Source: Candidatus Poribacteria bacterium (GTDB lineage Bacteria > Poribacteria > WGA-4E > WGA-3G). From it: a stretch of DNA of 64,000 nucleotides. Position numbers and translations under genes: made by a program. The notes beneath the pieces were generated by a model, which worked only from the letters and a program-made list of their open reading frames with translations, ran no database searches and was not told the origin of the DNA. Position 1 is the first letter of the stretch. Each line of letters begins with the position of its first letter. The stretch lies in NCBI GenBank assembly GCA_028821605.1, contig JAPPFM010000048.1, forward strand, positions 24,218 through 88,217, given 5' to 3'. This document shows positions 36,247 to 44,601 of this stretch, one piece after another.

Positions 36247-37749
36247 ATGGCAGAAGACGACGTTCAACTCATTCGCAGAATCTTATCAGGAGACGACAGA
36301 GCATTTAGTGCTTTGGTCCAGAAATACCAAAAGGGTGTTCACGCGCTTGCATGGCGGAAGGTCGGCGATTTCCACTATGCCGAGGAAATTACGCAAGACG
36401 TTTTCCTCCAAGTATACAAGAAACTCTCGACCCTCAAGAATCCCAATCAGTTTGCTGGATGGCTCTATGTCATTGCAAACCGGCTTTGCCTGAATTGGAT
36501 CCAAAGACACAAACCTGCGATGCAATCGTTGGAGACAACAAGCACAGGAGAAATAGAGGACTTCTCTTATGCCCACTATGTATCCGAGCAACGCGAAACA
36601 GAAGCACTCGAACATCGAGATGAAATCGTTAAAAAGCTGCTGGAAAGACTGCCGGAGAGTGAACGCACAGTCGTAACGCTCTACTATCTCGGTGAAATGG
36701 TTCCCAGAGAGATAGGCGATTTCTTAGGTGTATCGGTGAATACGATTAAAAGTCGGCTTCGTCGGGCGCGAGAACGTCTACAAAACGAAGAGGAACTCTT
36801 AATTCAGGAAGGGCTTGCGATTGTCCAATTACCACCTAACCTGACCGATAATATTATGCAGCAAGTTGCTGACATAAAACCCACACCATCCCCGGTTGGG
36901 AAACCGTTTCTTCCGTGGGCAGCTTTTGGCACGGCAGCTGTTTTGGTCCTGCTGCTGTTAGGTGTCAGTGCCCGATACCTCGTCCGTTTTCAGAAGCCCT
37001 ATAGTTTCAAGGCAACATCTGAACCCACCATTGAAATTGTTGATACCGATGTCATCCTTGATATGGATTCAAGACCGGATATGCGAAACCAGCCCGGGCG
37101 TCCTGGAGACACCGGAAAAGACAATGATGCCGGTTTGCAAACTTCTGAGAGGCTTCTAACGTCCGAGGCAGAAGGAGATTCCCTCATACCTTCCACACCG
37201 CGGCGGACACAGGTGATTGGTCCGCCAGGAAGTCACGTCTTTGACATCTTTGCAACATCCAACGGCACACTCTACGCTGCTACACAGACAGGCATCCATA
37301 AATTGACAACAGATGCAACTGCGTGGACGCTCGTTAACACGAATGTACCAATCCCCGAAAGCCGAATGTCTATGGCAGAACATGCTGGCGTGCTTTATGT
37401 CGTCTCTATTGATGAAATTTTCGCTTCACGGGACGATGGCGAAACATGGAATGCTTTTTGTCCGCGACCAGAAGGACATGCTGTTGGACTCATCATCACA
37501 GATGAAGCACAAGGCACCGCTTCACAAGCAAGTTTTACAATATATCTTTTTCTACAAGATAAAGGCGTTTTCCGATCTACGAATGCAGGCGCACAGTGGG
37601 ATGCCTTTAACGAAGGATTAATGATCAAACGCATTTACACAGTAGCTACGATTGGAAACACGGTGTTTGTCGGGACAAACGAGGGACTCTATCGCCTTAA
37701 CTCAGGTGTTTGGCAACGAGTGCAGGAAGATGCCTTCAAAACCGACTAA
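36247..37749 (+). CDS. Membrane-tethered ECF sigma factor, shortened propeller
   Basis: A 500-residue paralog of the 960-residue sigma fusion at 30377. Sigma regions 2 and 4, the membrane helix (about residues 219-241) and the PYSFKATSEPTIEIVDTDV linker are intact and close to the longer copy. The extracytoplasmic part holds only two Asp-box motifs (SRDDGETW, STNAGAQW) and stops after YRLNSGVWQRV. Just past the stop, in another frame, are codons matching the last 20 residues of the long copy (37755-37823). An internal deletion of several hundred codons with a frameshift explains this. The start at 36247 has GGAGG 5 nt upstream. It may still act as a sigma factor. Confidence 0.82.
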   Translation: MAEDDVQLIRRILSGDDRAFSALVQKYQKGVHALAWRKVGDFHYAEEITQDVFLQVYKKLSTLKNPNQFAGWLYVIANRLCLNWIQRHKPAMQSLETTSTGEIEDFSYAHYVSEQRETEALEHRDEIVKKLLERLPESERTVVTLYYLGEMVPREIGDFLGVSVNTIKSRLRRARERLQNEEELLIQEGLAIVQLPPNLTDNIMQQVADIKPTPSPVGKPFLPWAAFGTAAVLVLLLLGVSARYLVRFQKPYSFKATSEPTIEIVDTDVILDMDSRPDMRNQPGRPGDTGKDNDAGLQTSERLLTSEAEGDSLIPSTPRRTQVIGPPGSHVFDIFATSNGTLYAATQTGIHKLTTDATAWTLVNTNVPIPESRMSMAEHAGVLYVVSIDEIFASRDDGETWNAFCPRPEGHAVGLIITDEAQGTASQASFTIYLFLQDKGVFRSTNAGAQWDAFNEGLMIKRIYTVATIGNTVFVGTNEGLYRLNSGVWQRVQEDAFKTD

Positions 37750-37754
37750 GCCAC

Positions 37755-37823
37755 AACGATAAGCTTTATATAGCCGCACAAAGGCGCGGAGTGTTTCATA
37801 TCTCGATTGAAGCACAACGGTAG
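37755..37823 (+). pseudogene. Out-of-frame C-terminal remnant of the sigma-propeller
   Basis: The frame shifted from the preceding gene reads NDKLYIAAQRRGVFHISIEA then QR and a stop. The long copy at 30377 ends NRLYIATQQRGVFHIPLEKE, so this is its displaced last blade. The remnant proves that the shortened gene came from a longer ancestor. Confidence 0.8.
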
Positions 37824-37856
37824 GCGCGGTTTCCCAACCTTCCCCGCTGGTGAGGT

Positions 37857-37974
37857 TATAGTAAAACCCGAAAATAAGAGGACATTTTGGAAAACACAAA
37901 ACACCTCACTACCGCTGGCGAGGATTGTATCCTCGCCCTTCTACAATGTCTAATTAATTGTAGGTTTTACTACA
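37857..37974. mobile_element. MITE, TATAGTAAAACCC family
   Basis: It starts TATAGTAAAACCCGAAAATA and ends TAGGTTTTACTACA, an inverted copy with two changes, about 118 bp. The centre carries the GCTGGCGAGG / CCTCGCC palindrome. Related copies are at 51819-51938 and 53632-53771, with partial ones near 28485, 41801 and 49800. Confidence 0.65.
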
Positions 37975-38253
37975 AATAAATACTTCGATAATTCCATAAA
38001 AGATACTTTTCAATCAAGAAATCTATAATCCGCGTCCTCCGTGTCATCCGTGATTCAGACAAACAATTAACATACACACATTACCGAATTAAATTCTTAA
38101 TCTTCATCCAACCTCGCCTCTCCTTTTTTTCAGCAACTGACCATATATAAAGATCTCCAAATCCTGCGAATGCTTTGGGTTTCCCTACGCTCTACCTAAC
38201 CTACGAAGTGGTTAACTCCCATACACGATAGATATGGTTACCTTACCTTCATA

Positions 38254-38314
38254 GGATTAAAATTCAAATTTTTTCAAATTATGCACAATTTTTTTCTAAA
38301 AATTGTGTCTTTAA
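38254..38314 (+). promoter_or_regulatory. Conserved ECF-type promoter element, copy C
   Basis: GATTAAAATTCAAATTTTTT is followed by CAAATTATGCACAA and, 17 nt after GCACAA (38283-38288), TGTCTTTAA (38306-38314). It lies 226 nt before the WD40 gene that heads a six-gene run of secreted proteins. Confidence 0.6.
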
Positions 38315-38539
38315 TTATAAAAGGCATGACCAACATCACGGACCGGACTATCAAGCATTAGATGGAGGTAAACCTTAAAAGGACATTAGACGTTAGGTAT
38401 CTTGATTATTTGTGCGTTGTTAGTTGTGAATGTGGATCTGTTTCAGGACACCGAACGGATCGGTTCCGTCAAATCGCAGTCCACACATCTCCTCGATTTC
38501 ACCTTGAAATCGAAAACGGATATTATAAGGAGTGGTATT

Positions 38540-40555
38540 TTGAAAAGCACAATTGTTAATCAAAAAAGCCTAACAGTGATTTTAGTTGTTGTGTTGATGA
38601 GCGTTGGTGCGCAAGGCATCAACTATTGTCAGGCCGCGGACGAGTATCCCCCGTCATCACGTATCCGCCTACTTAGGGACGGAATTCAAGTAGCCCTTGC
38701 AGGAGGTCGAGGAATAATAGTTTATTCCACAAGGAACCAAAGGACTGATTTTATTGATCCAGTTCGCAACTCCAAATGGCAGAGGCGGGATGATTCAACG
38801 AGTCCCTGGGTCAATGTTCCTGATTCAGAAAGAGCTACTGGATTATACGGCTATGTGATAACGCTTCCCGGTGAATACAGATGGGTTGGCGAGATTAAAG
38901 TGGATGGTGTATGGGGAAAATACAGCAGCCAGAATATGCTTCGGCTCACGCCAGACGGAACAGTGACGAGCATTCCAGCAGAAGTAGAGGGTGTTCCGAG
39001 CGACCCACACAAGTTGACACTTGAGGGGCATACGGATGATGTCCTTTCCGTAGCGTTCTCTTCCGATGGTCGCACACTGGCGAGTGGGAGTCGGGACAAT
39101 ACGACCCGGCTGTGGGATACTGACACCGGTGAACACAAGTTGACACTTAAGGGGCATCGGGATGGTGTCACTTGCTTAGCGTTCTCTCCTGATGGTCGCA
39201 CACTGGCGAGTGGAAGTTGGGACAATTACGTTCTGTTACGGGATGCTGACACCGGGAAACTCTTGCGGACACTTGAGGGGCATACCGATGGTGTTCGTTC
39301 CGTAGCGTTCTCTCCCGATAGTAGCACATTAGCAAGTGGAAGTTATGACAATACGGTTCAATTGTGGGACGTTGACACAGGCGAACACAAGTTGACACTT
39401 GAGGGGCATACAGATTATGTCCGTTCCGCAGTGTTCTCCCCCGATGGTAACATATTAGCGAGTGGAAGTTATGACAATACGGTTCGGGTGTGGAATGCTG
39501 ATACTGGCGAACTCCTACAGACACTTGAGGGGCATACGGAGGGTGTCCTTTCCGTAGCGTTCTCTCCCGATGGTAGCACGCTGGCGAGTGGGAGTTATGA
39601 CCGGACGATTCGGGTGTGGGATGCGAAAATTGGACAACACAGAATGACACTTGAAGGGCATACGCATGATGTCAATTCCGTAGTGTTCTCTCCCGATGGT
39701 GACACGTTAGTGAGTGGCGGTAGTGACAGAACATTTCTGTTGTATAACGACACGATTCGGTTATGGGATGCGAAAACAGGAGAACCCCTGCAGACGCTTA
39801 AAGGGCATAGGAATAGTGTTACTTCCGTGGCTTTCTCCACGGATGGTAGCATGCTGGCGAGTGGGAGTTGGGACCGGACGGTTCAGGTATGGGAACTGGC
39901 ACCCGCCACACCTCTCATGGAACCACCCCAACTCAAAGGCGATCTCAACGCCGACGGTGTCGTCAATGTCCAAGATCTCGTCATCGTTGTGTCGCAGTTC
40001 GGACAAACTGGGACTGGACAGAATGTGGCGGATGTCAATAAAGATGGTGTGGTCAACATTCAAGACCTCGTCTTGGTGGCAGGCGCGTTCAGTGTTACTA
40101 TAACTATATCGGCACCCGCTGCACATCCACAGGTCGTTGAGACACTCACCGCAGGAGAGGTCCAAAGATGGTTACTCGACGCAAAGCAACTTGGACATAA
40201 AGACGCAACGATAGTAAGAGGGATCGAGGTGCTTGAAGACCTCTTGGCACTTCTGACACCAACGGAAACCGCTCTGTTGCACAACTATCCGAACCCGTTT
40301 AACCCAGAAACATGGATCCCGTACCAGTTAAAAACATCCGCAGCGGTTCACATGACCATTTATAATCTGCGCGGCACTCTGGTGCGTGAACTGTCACTGG
40401 GATATCAGGTGGCGGGTCGGTATACCTCACGCACTCGTGCAGCATATTGGGATGGCAGGAATACAGTCGGCGAACCGGTCGCCAGTGGTCTGTATTTTTA
40501 CACGCTTACCGCTGGGGATTTCTCAGCAACGCGGCGGATGGTGATTTTGAAGTAA
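38540..40555 (+). CDS. Secreted WD40 propeller with dockerin-like repeats and T9SS-type tail
   Basis: A 671-residue exported protein. I choose the TTG at 38540, 7 nt after AAGGAG, because it gives a proper signal peptide (MKSTIVNQKSLTVILVVVLM). Residues about 45-150 are an unassigned beta domain. Then seven WD40 repeats of the form GHTDGVRSVAFSPDSSTLAS make one seven-bladed propeller. Two EF-hand-like dockerin repeats follow (DLNADGVVNVQDLV, DVNKDGVVNIQDLV). The C-terminus has NYPNPFNPETWIPYQL and ends SATRRMVILK, the FlgD-like fold used as a type IX secretion (type A) sorting signal in Bacteroidetes relatives. Surface display is inferred. Confidence 0.85.
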   Translation: MKSTIVNQKSLTVILVVVLMSVGAQGINYCQAADEYPPSSRIRLLRDGIQVALAGGRGIIVYSTRNQRTDFIDPVRNSKWQRRDDSTSPWVNVPDSERATGLYGYVITLPGEYRWVGEIKVDGVWGKYSSQNMLRLTPDGTVTSIPAEVEGVPSDPHKLTLEGHTDDVLSVAFSSDGRTLASGSRDNTTRLWDTDTGEHKLTLKGHRDGVTCLAFSPDGRTLASGSWDNYVLLRDADTGKLLRTLEGHTDGVRSVAFSPDSSTLASGSYDNTVQLWDVDTGEHKLTLEGHTDYVRSAVFSPDGNILASGSYDNTVRVWNADTGELLQTLEGHTEGVLSVAFSPDGSTLASGSYDRTIRVWDAKIGQHRMTLEGHTHDVNSVVFSPDGDTLVSGGSDRTFLLYNDTIRLWDAKTGEPLQTLKGHRNSVTSVAFSTDGSMLASGSWDRTVQVWELAPATPLMEPPQLKGDLNADGVVNVQDLVIVVSQFGQTGTGQNVADVNKDGVVNIQDLVLVAGAFSVTITISAPAAHPQVVETLTAGEVQRWLLDAKQLGHKDATIVRGIEVLEDLLALLTPTETALLHNYPNPFNPETWIPYQLKTSAAVHMTIYNLRGTLVRELSLGYQVAGRYTSRTRAAYWDGRNTVGEPVASGLYFYTLTAGDFSATRRMVILK

Positions 40556-40668
40556 CGACGTTATGGGTGCGCGCGAGCGCACCCACGTAACATAACTTGT
40601 AAATTTCAGTCTGTTCGATACGGCAGCATACGAAAGACGTTTCTAAAGTTTTTATGGGGGGCATAATT

Positions 40669-41658
40669 ATGAAAACAGTGAACTTGTTAGTTTGTGCCAT
40701 AGTTAGCCTATTGGTGCTGAATGTAAGCACTTCTCCACTTTTCGCAAGACCACCAACGACCTCCAAAATTTTGTTTACCTCCGTACAGGATGGAAATTAT
40801 GATGTCTTCATTATGAATCCTGACGGCTCTGGACAGGTGAACTTGACACAGCATCCCGCCGACGATCTACAAGCCGTCTGGTCCCCAAGCGGCGATCAGA
40901 TCCTTTTCGTCTCCGATCGTGAGGGTGGCATTGACGATCTGTATCTGATGAACTCTGACGGATCGAATGTCCGACGCGTCTTCAAAGGGAACAAAAAAAC
41001 GAATAAAAGCAATCCGACATGGTCACCAGATGGCAAACAGATCGCTTATAGTGCTATCGACTGGAAGTGTTCCAGGTCCACTATCTACATTGCGACTTTA
41101 GGAGAAGAAAAAGAAGAGGAACTCGTCATAGATGGCACGGATCCAGCGTGGTCACCAGATGGGAGAGAAATCGCTTGCATTATAGGAGACCGCCTTACAT
41201 TTGTTGATCTCCGCACACACGCGCGAAAACAATTACTACGTAAGAAAGCAATACAATGGCAACGCCTCCCTTCTTGGTCTGCGGTAGGTAATAAACTCGT
41301 CTTTTCTGGGAACAATCATGCGGTTGTCCGAGATAGGCAGCATCGCAATGAATGGATGGATAAAAATACAATCTTCATCGTCAACCGCGACGGCACCGGT
41401 CTCCGCCAACTTGTCGATGAAGCCGGCCCGTATGCCTGGTCCCCTGAGTTATCGCCAGATGGACGAGAAGTCCTCTACACACAGGCAATTAACGGACCAC
41501 ATCAGATTTTAAAAATCGACGTACACAGCGGTGTTCGGACCCAGTTGACGGATAATACATGGAGTTTTGGTGGGGACTGGTTCGATCCCACGTATGCTTT
41601 ACAAGTTTCACCACAATCGTACTTGCTAACAATGACATGGGGCACAGTGAAAAAATAG
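40669..41658 (+). CDS. Secreted PD40 (TolB-like) beta-propeller with WG-K tail
   Basis: A 329-residue exported protein. The start at 40669 has GGGGGG 7 nt upstream and gives a signal peptide MKTVNLLVCAIVSLLVLN. About six PD40 blades follow ([50 protein letters not shown]). The protein ends in YLLTMTWGTVKK, the common tail. It resembles the two PD40 proteins at 11124-13182 (all contain RPPTTSKI or similar after the signal peptide) more than those at 34-36 kb. Confidence 0.82.
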   Translation: MKTVNLLVCAIVSLLVLNVSTSPLFARPPTTSKILFTSVQDGNYDVFIMNPDGSGQVNLTQHPADDLQAVWSPSGDQILFVSDREGGIDDLYLMNSDGSNVRRVFKGNKKTNKSNPTWSPDGKQIAYSAIDWKCSRSTIYIATLGEEKEEELVIDGTDPAWSPDGREIACIIGDRLTFVDLRTHARKQLLRKKAIQWQRLPSWSAVGNKLVFSGNNHAVVRDRQHRNEWMDKNTIFIVNRDGTGLRQLVDEAGPYAWSPELSPDGREVLYTQAINGPHQILKIDVHSGVRTQLTDNTWSFGGDWFDPTYALQVSPQSYLLTMTWGTVKK

Positions 41659-41835
41659 GAATGAGATGCAATATGCTCTCAAAATTTTCTCCAGGCCCGG
41701 TAGGTGCGGTTTCTAACCGAACCGGACTTCGCTAATAAATTACCGAATTAACTTTTTAATATTCATGTAACCTCGCCAACCCTTAGTGTCCATTTAATTG
41801 TAGGCTTTACTATAAAATCAAGGAAACCTACGCAG

Positions 41836-42741
41836 ATGAAAAATTTACGAAATCAGTTAATTTTTGGTTGCCTCTTTCTGCTCACTTTAATTCCGCTGAG
41901 CACCAAAGCGTTGCCACCCCCTTCACCCGCCGGGGGTAACTATTTAGTCCTTGACGGGGTCGATGACTACGCCGTTTTAGATTTTGAAACCTTCGGTAGA
42001 CCTTTACCCAACGGCACGAAAGAGTTCACCTTTGAAGCATGGGTATATCCCACCACACCACCCGACAACAAGGAAACGTCGATAATACTCCATCAACAGA
42101 TGCGTATGCGCGTTGTGAACGATGAATTTCAACCGTACCTAAATAGTCTGGCTAAACAACTAAATATTGAGCCTCCGAAGGGGGACCTAATTTTGCTAAT
42201 GAATGCCTATATTGACGGAAAGTTCGGTGAGAGACTATCTTTCCCGATCCCACTTGAGCCGAACCAATGGCACCACATCGCTTATCAGTCAAATGGGGCT
42301 CAGACAACAACGATCGTCAATGATTTCGTATGGACGCTGCCACTCGGGGATCCTCTCGGACATGATAAAGATCCTCGTGCTTGGCGTCCGCTGGACTTCG
42401 TACTTGGAGGGTTTGGAAAAAGAATTGAGCCGCCTGGTCAACCGCCAGCCAACAAATGGTTTTGGGGTTCCTTCACTGGATATATTGATGAGGTCCGCAT
42501 CTCAACGGAGGCTCGTTACGAGGTCAACAAAAAAGGACTTATGCCAGACGACAAGTTCAAAAATGACGCAAAGACAGCCGCGTTGTGGCATTTTGATGAA
42601 CCCGGTGGCACCCAGCAATTTTCAGATGCATCGGGCAATGCACATCACCTGATAGGTAAAAATGGTGCGCAGATCGGTGACGCACTCACAGTCGAGCCAC
42701 AAGGAAAACTCGCAATAACATGGGGAAGACTTAAGCAATGA
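41836..42741 (+). CDS. Secreted LamG-domain protein with WG-LK tail, copy 1
   Basis: A 301-residue exported protein with a signal peptide ending near TKALP. The body is a LamG/concanavalin-like jelly roll: YLVLDGVDDYAVLDFETFG, EFTFEAWVYPTT, NQWHHIAYQSNG, FVLGGFGKR, GYIDEVRISTEARY and TAALWHFDEPGG are the usual strand motifs. Such domains bind carbohydrate or protein at the cell surface. The end is GKLAITWGRLKQ, the shared tail. The copy at 43708-44601 is very similar, near identical over the last third at DNA level. The gene between them differs in fold but has the same tail. Confidence 0.85.
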   Translation: MKNLRNQLIFGCLFLLTLIPLSTKALPPPSPAGGNYLVLDGVDDYAVLDFETFGRPLPNGTKEFTFEAWVYPTTPPDNKETSIILHQQMRMRVVNDEFQPYLNSLAKQLNIEPPKGDLILLMNAYIDGKFGERLSFPIPLEPNQWHHIAYQSNGAQTTTIVNDFVWTLPLGDPLGHDKDPRAWRPLDFVLGGFGKRIEPPGQPPANKWFWGSFTGYIDEVRISTEARYEVNKKGLMPDDKFKNDAKTAALWHFDEPGGTQQFSDASGNAHHLIGKNGAQIGDALTVEPQGKLAITWGRLKQ

Positions 42742-42799
42742 AATCTCCAAAATGATTTCTATCAGCGAATCACTACATTCACAAAAGAAGGAAATTGCA

Positions 42800-43627
42800 A
42801 TGAGAAAATTTTATCGATTCGCGTTCGTTATAGGGATTATGTTCGCGCTGTTTGTGAACGTCTCCCATCTCGCATTCACGCAAGGGGAGATTAACATAAA
42901 GGGTGGCCCTTTAAAAGAGGCGGATTGGTTCAAAAGCCCACCCGAAGACGCGTTGAACGAAGACCATTCAAAGAACAAAAACTGGATCAGGAAATATTAC
43001 GGACCTAACGGGAATTTTGAGAATAGTGGATTCGCTGGCTCCGCCCGGAAAGATTTCATTGAGGAAGGCACAAAGGGTAAACTGACGCAGCCCAAACTTT
43101 CAACTATTGAAGGTTTAAAACTGACGCAAAATTTTCTGGTCCGATGGGATAAGGAGCATGGGGGAACCAGACGTTGGGAAGTCTTTGAAATTAATCCCGC
43201 GAACTCTCACAACATGAATAGGGGTGGTCCCGTGAATCACATTGATACCTACGGTATTATTGTTATTAAGGCTCCCGAGGACATGAAAGCCGTGATGTCT
43301 CCTGCCCACGACGACCACGCACAGATTTGGATTAACGGCGAGAAATGGTACAATAATCCTCACTGGACGGGTGCCGCGCGGGAAGTTGACTATAATATCG
43401 AAATTGAATTGCAAAAAGGTGGGAATGTCCTCCTTTACCGATGTAGTGAAAAAGCCGGTACTGCATATATGAACTTGCATTTTGACGATAAAACGCATGC
43501 CACTGTTGACATCTATCCGGACAAAGCGGTAGATCAGAGAAGTTTCTTTGAGGAAATCACTGGTGCTCTTGCTATTGATCCCATCGGAAAATTAGCAACA
43601 ACTTGGGGCGATATTAAATGCAAATAG
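42800..43627 (+). CDS. Secreted protein of unknown fold with WG-K tail
   Basis: A 275-residue exported protein. The start at 42800 follows AAGGAA and gives the signal peptide MRKFYRFAFVIGIMFALFVN. I do not recognise the domain. The segment GIIVIKAPEDMKAVMSPAHD, then AQIWINGEKWYN and GGNVLLYRCSEKAGTAYMNL, resembles the carbohydrate-binding modules and PA14-like domains that display a small accessory domain on enzymes. Here no enzyme domain is attached. The tail is GKLATTWGDIKCK. It lies between two near-identical LamG genes in the same run. Confidence 0.7.
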   Translation: MRKFYRFAFVIGIMFALFVNVSHLAFTQGEINIKGGPLKEADWFKSPPEDALNEDHSKNKNWIRKYYGPNGNFENSGFAGSARKDFIEEGTKGKLTQPKLSTIEGLKLTQNFLVRWDKEHGGTRRWEVFEINPANSHNMNRGGPVNHIDTYGIIVIKAPEDMKAVMSPAHDDHAQIWINGEKWYNNPHWTGAAREVDYNIEIELQKGGNVLLYRCSEKAGTAYMNLHFDDKTHATVDIYPDKAVDQRSFFEEITGALAIDPIGKLATTWGDIKCK

Positions 43628-43707
43628 AATATGGAAAAAATAGCAGACTTTCTTGATGATGTGCTATACGATACTTTCAAACTAATTCGACGAAAAAGGA
43701 GATAAAT

Positions 43708-44601
43708 ATGGGACACCGACAATTTTTTACATGTCTTTTTCTGCTTACATTAATTCCGCTGAGTGCTAAAGCGTTGCCGCCCCCATCACCCGCCGGGGGT
43801 AACTATTTAGTCCTCGACGGGGTAGATGACCACGCCGTTTTAGATTTTGAAACCTTTGGTTATCTCTTACCCGATGGCACGGAGGAATTCACCTTTGAAG
43901 CATGGATATATCCCACCACACCGCCCGACAACAAGGACACATTATTGACGATACTCCATCAACAGGTGCGTATGGTCATCGTGAACGATGAATTTCAACC
44001 GTACCTAAATAATCTGGCTAATCTGCACAATATCGAGCCTCTGAAAGGTGACCTAATCCTACTAATAAATGCCTATCGCTTTGGGGGAGCCAACGCTGGC
44101 AGGACCATACCTTTCCCATTCCCACTTGAGCTGAACCAATGGCACCACATCGCTTACCAATCAAAAGGGGATCAGAAAATAACAATCGTCAATGATCTCG
44201 TAGGGATATGGCAAGACGGGGCACCTCTTGGACGCGTTGTTTTTTTGCGTCCACAAGACTTCGTGCTTGGAGGGTTTGGAAAAAGAATTGAAATACCTGG
44301 TCGTCCGCCAGACAAATCGTTTTGGGGTTCCTTCACTGGATATATTGATGAAGTCCGCATCTCAACGGAGGCTCGTTACGATGTCAACAAAAAAGGCTTT
44401 ATGCCAGACCACAAGTTCAAAAATGACGCAAAGACAGCCGCGTTGTGGCATTTTGATGAACCCGGTGGCACACAGCAATTTTCAGATGCATCGGGCAATG
44501 CACATCATCTGGAGGGTAAAAATGGTGCGCAGATCGGTGACGCACTCGCAGTAGAAGCACAAGGAAAACTTACCACAACATGGGGGAAGCTTAAGCAATG
44601 A
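43708..44601 (+). CDS. Secreted LamG-domain protein with WG-LK tail, copy 2
   Basis: A 297-residue paralog of 41836-42741. The signal segment is MGHRQFFTCLFLLTLIPLS, followed by the same LamG strands (YLVLDGVDDHAVLDFETFG, EFTFEAWIYPTT, NQWHHIAYQSKG, GYIDEVRISTEARY). The middle (about residues 100-190) has diverged most. The tail is GKLTTTWGKLKQ. AAGGAG lies 7 nt before the ATG. The stop overlaps the next gene's start as ATGA, so translation of the large WD40 protein is probably coupled to it. Confidence 0.85.
   Translation: MGHRQFFTCLFLLTLIPLSAKALPPPSPAGGNYLVLDGVDDHAVLDFETFGYLLPDGTEEFTFEAWIYPTTPPDNKDTLLTILHQQVRMVIVNDEFQPYLNNLANLHNIEPLKGDLILLINAYRFGGANAGRTIPFPFPLELNQWHHIAYQSKGDQKITIVNDLVGIWQDGAPLGRVVFLRPQDFVLGGFGKRIEIPGRPPDKSFWGSFTGYIDEVRISTEARYDVNKKGFMPDHKFKNDAKTAALWHFDEPGGTQQFSDASGNAHHLEGKNGAQIGDALAVEAQGKLTTTWGKLKQ

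Larger units (their letters stand above)
37824..38539. other. 716-bp intergenic stretch: MITE, 28-nt repeat, promoter C
   Basis: It holds the MITE at 37857-37974, the 28-nt repeat at 38080-38107 and promoter-like element C at 38254-38314. An in-frame extension of the WD40 gene back to 38402 has no family resemblance and is treated as leader. Confidence 0.6.

Noticed and set aside
38402..38539. Extended N-terminus of the first WD40 protein
   Set aside because: The extension is not hydrophobic in the right place and pushes the signal peptide inward; the TTG at 38540 has a good ribosome site.
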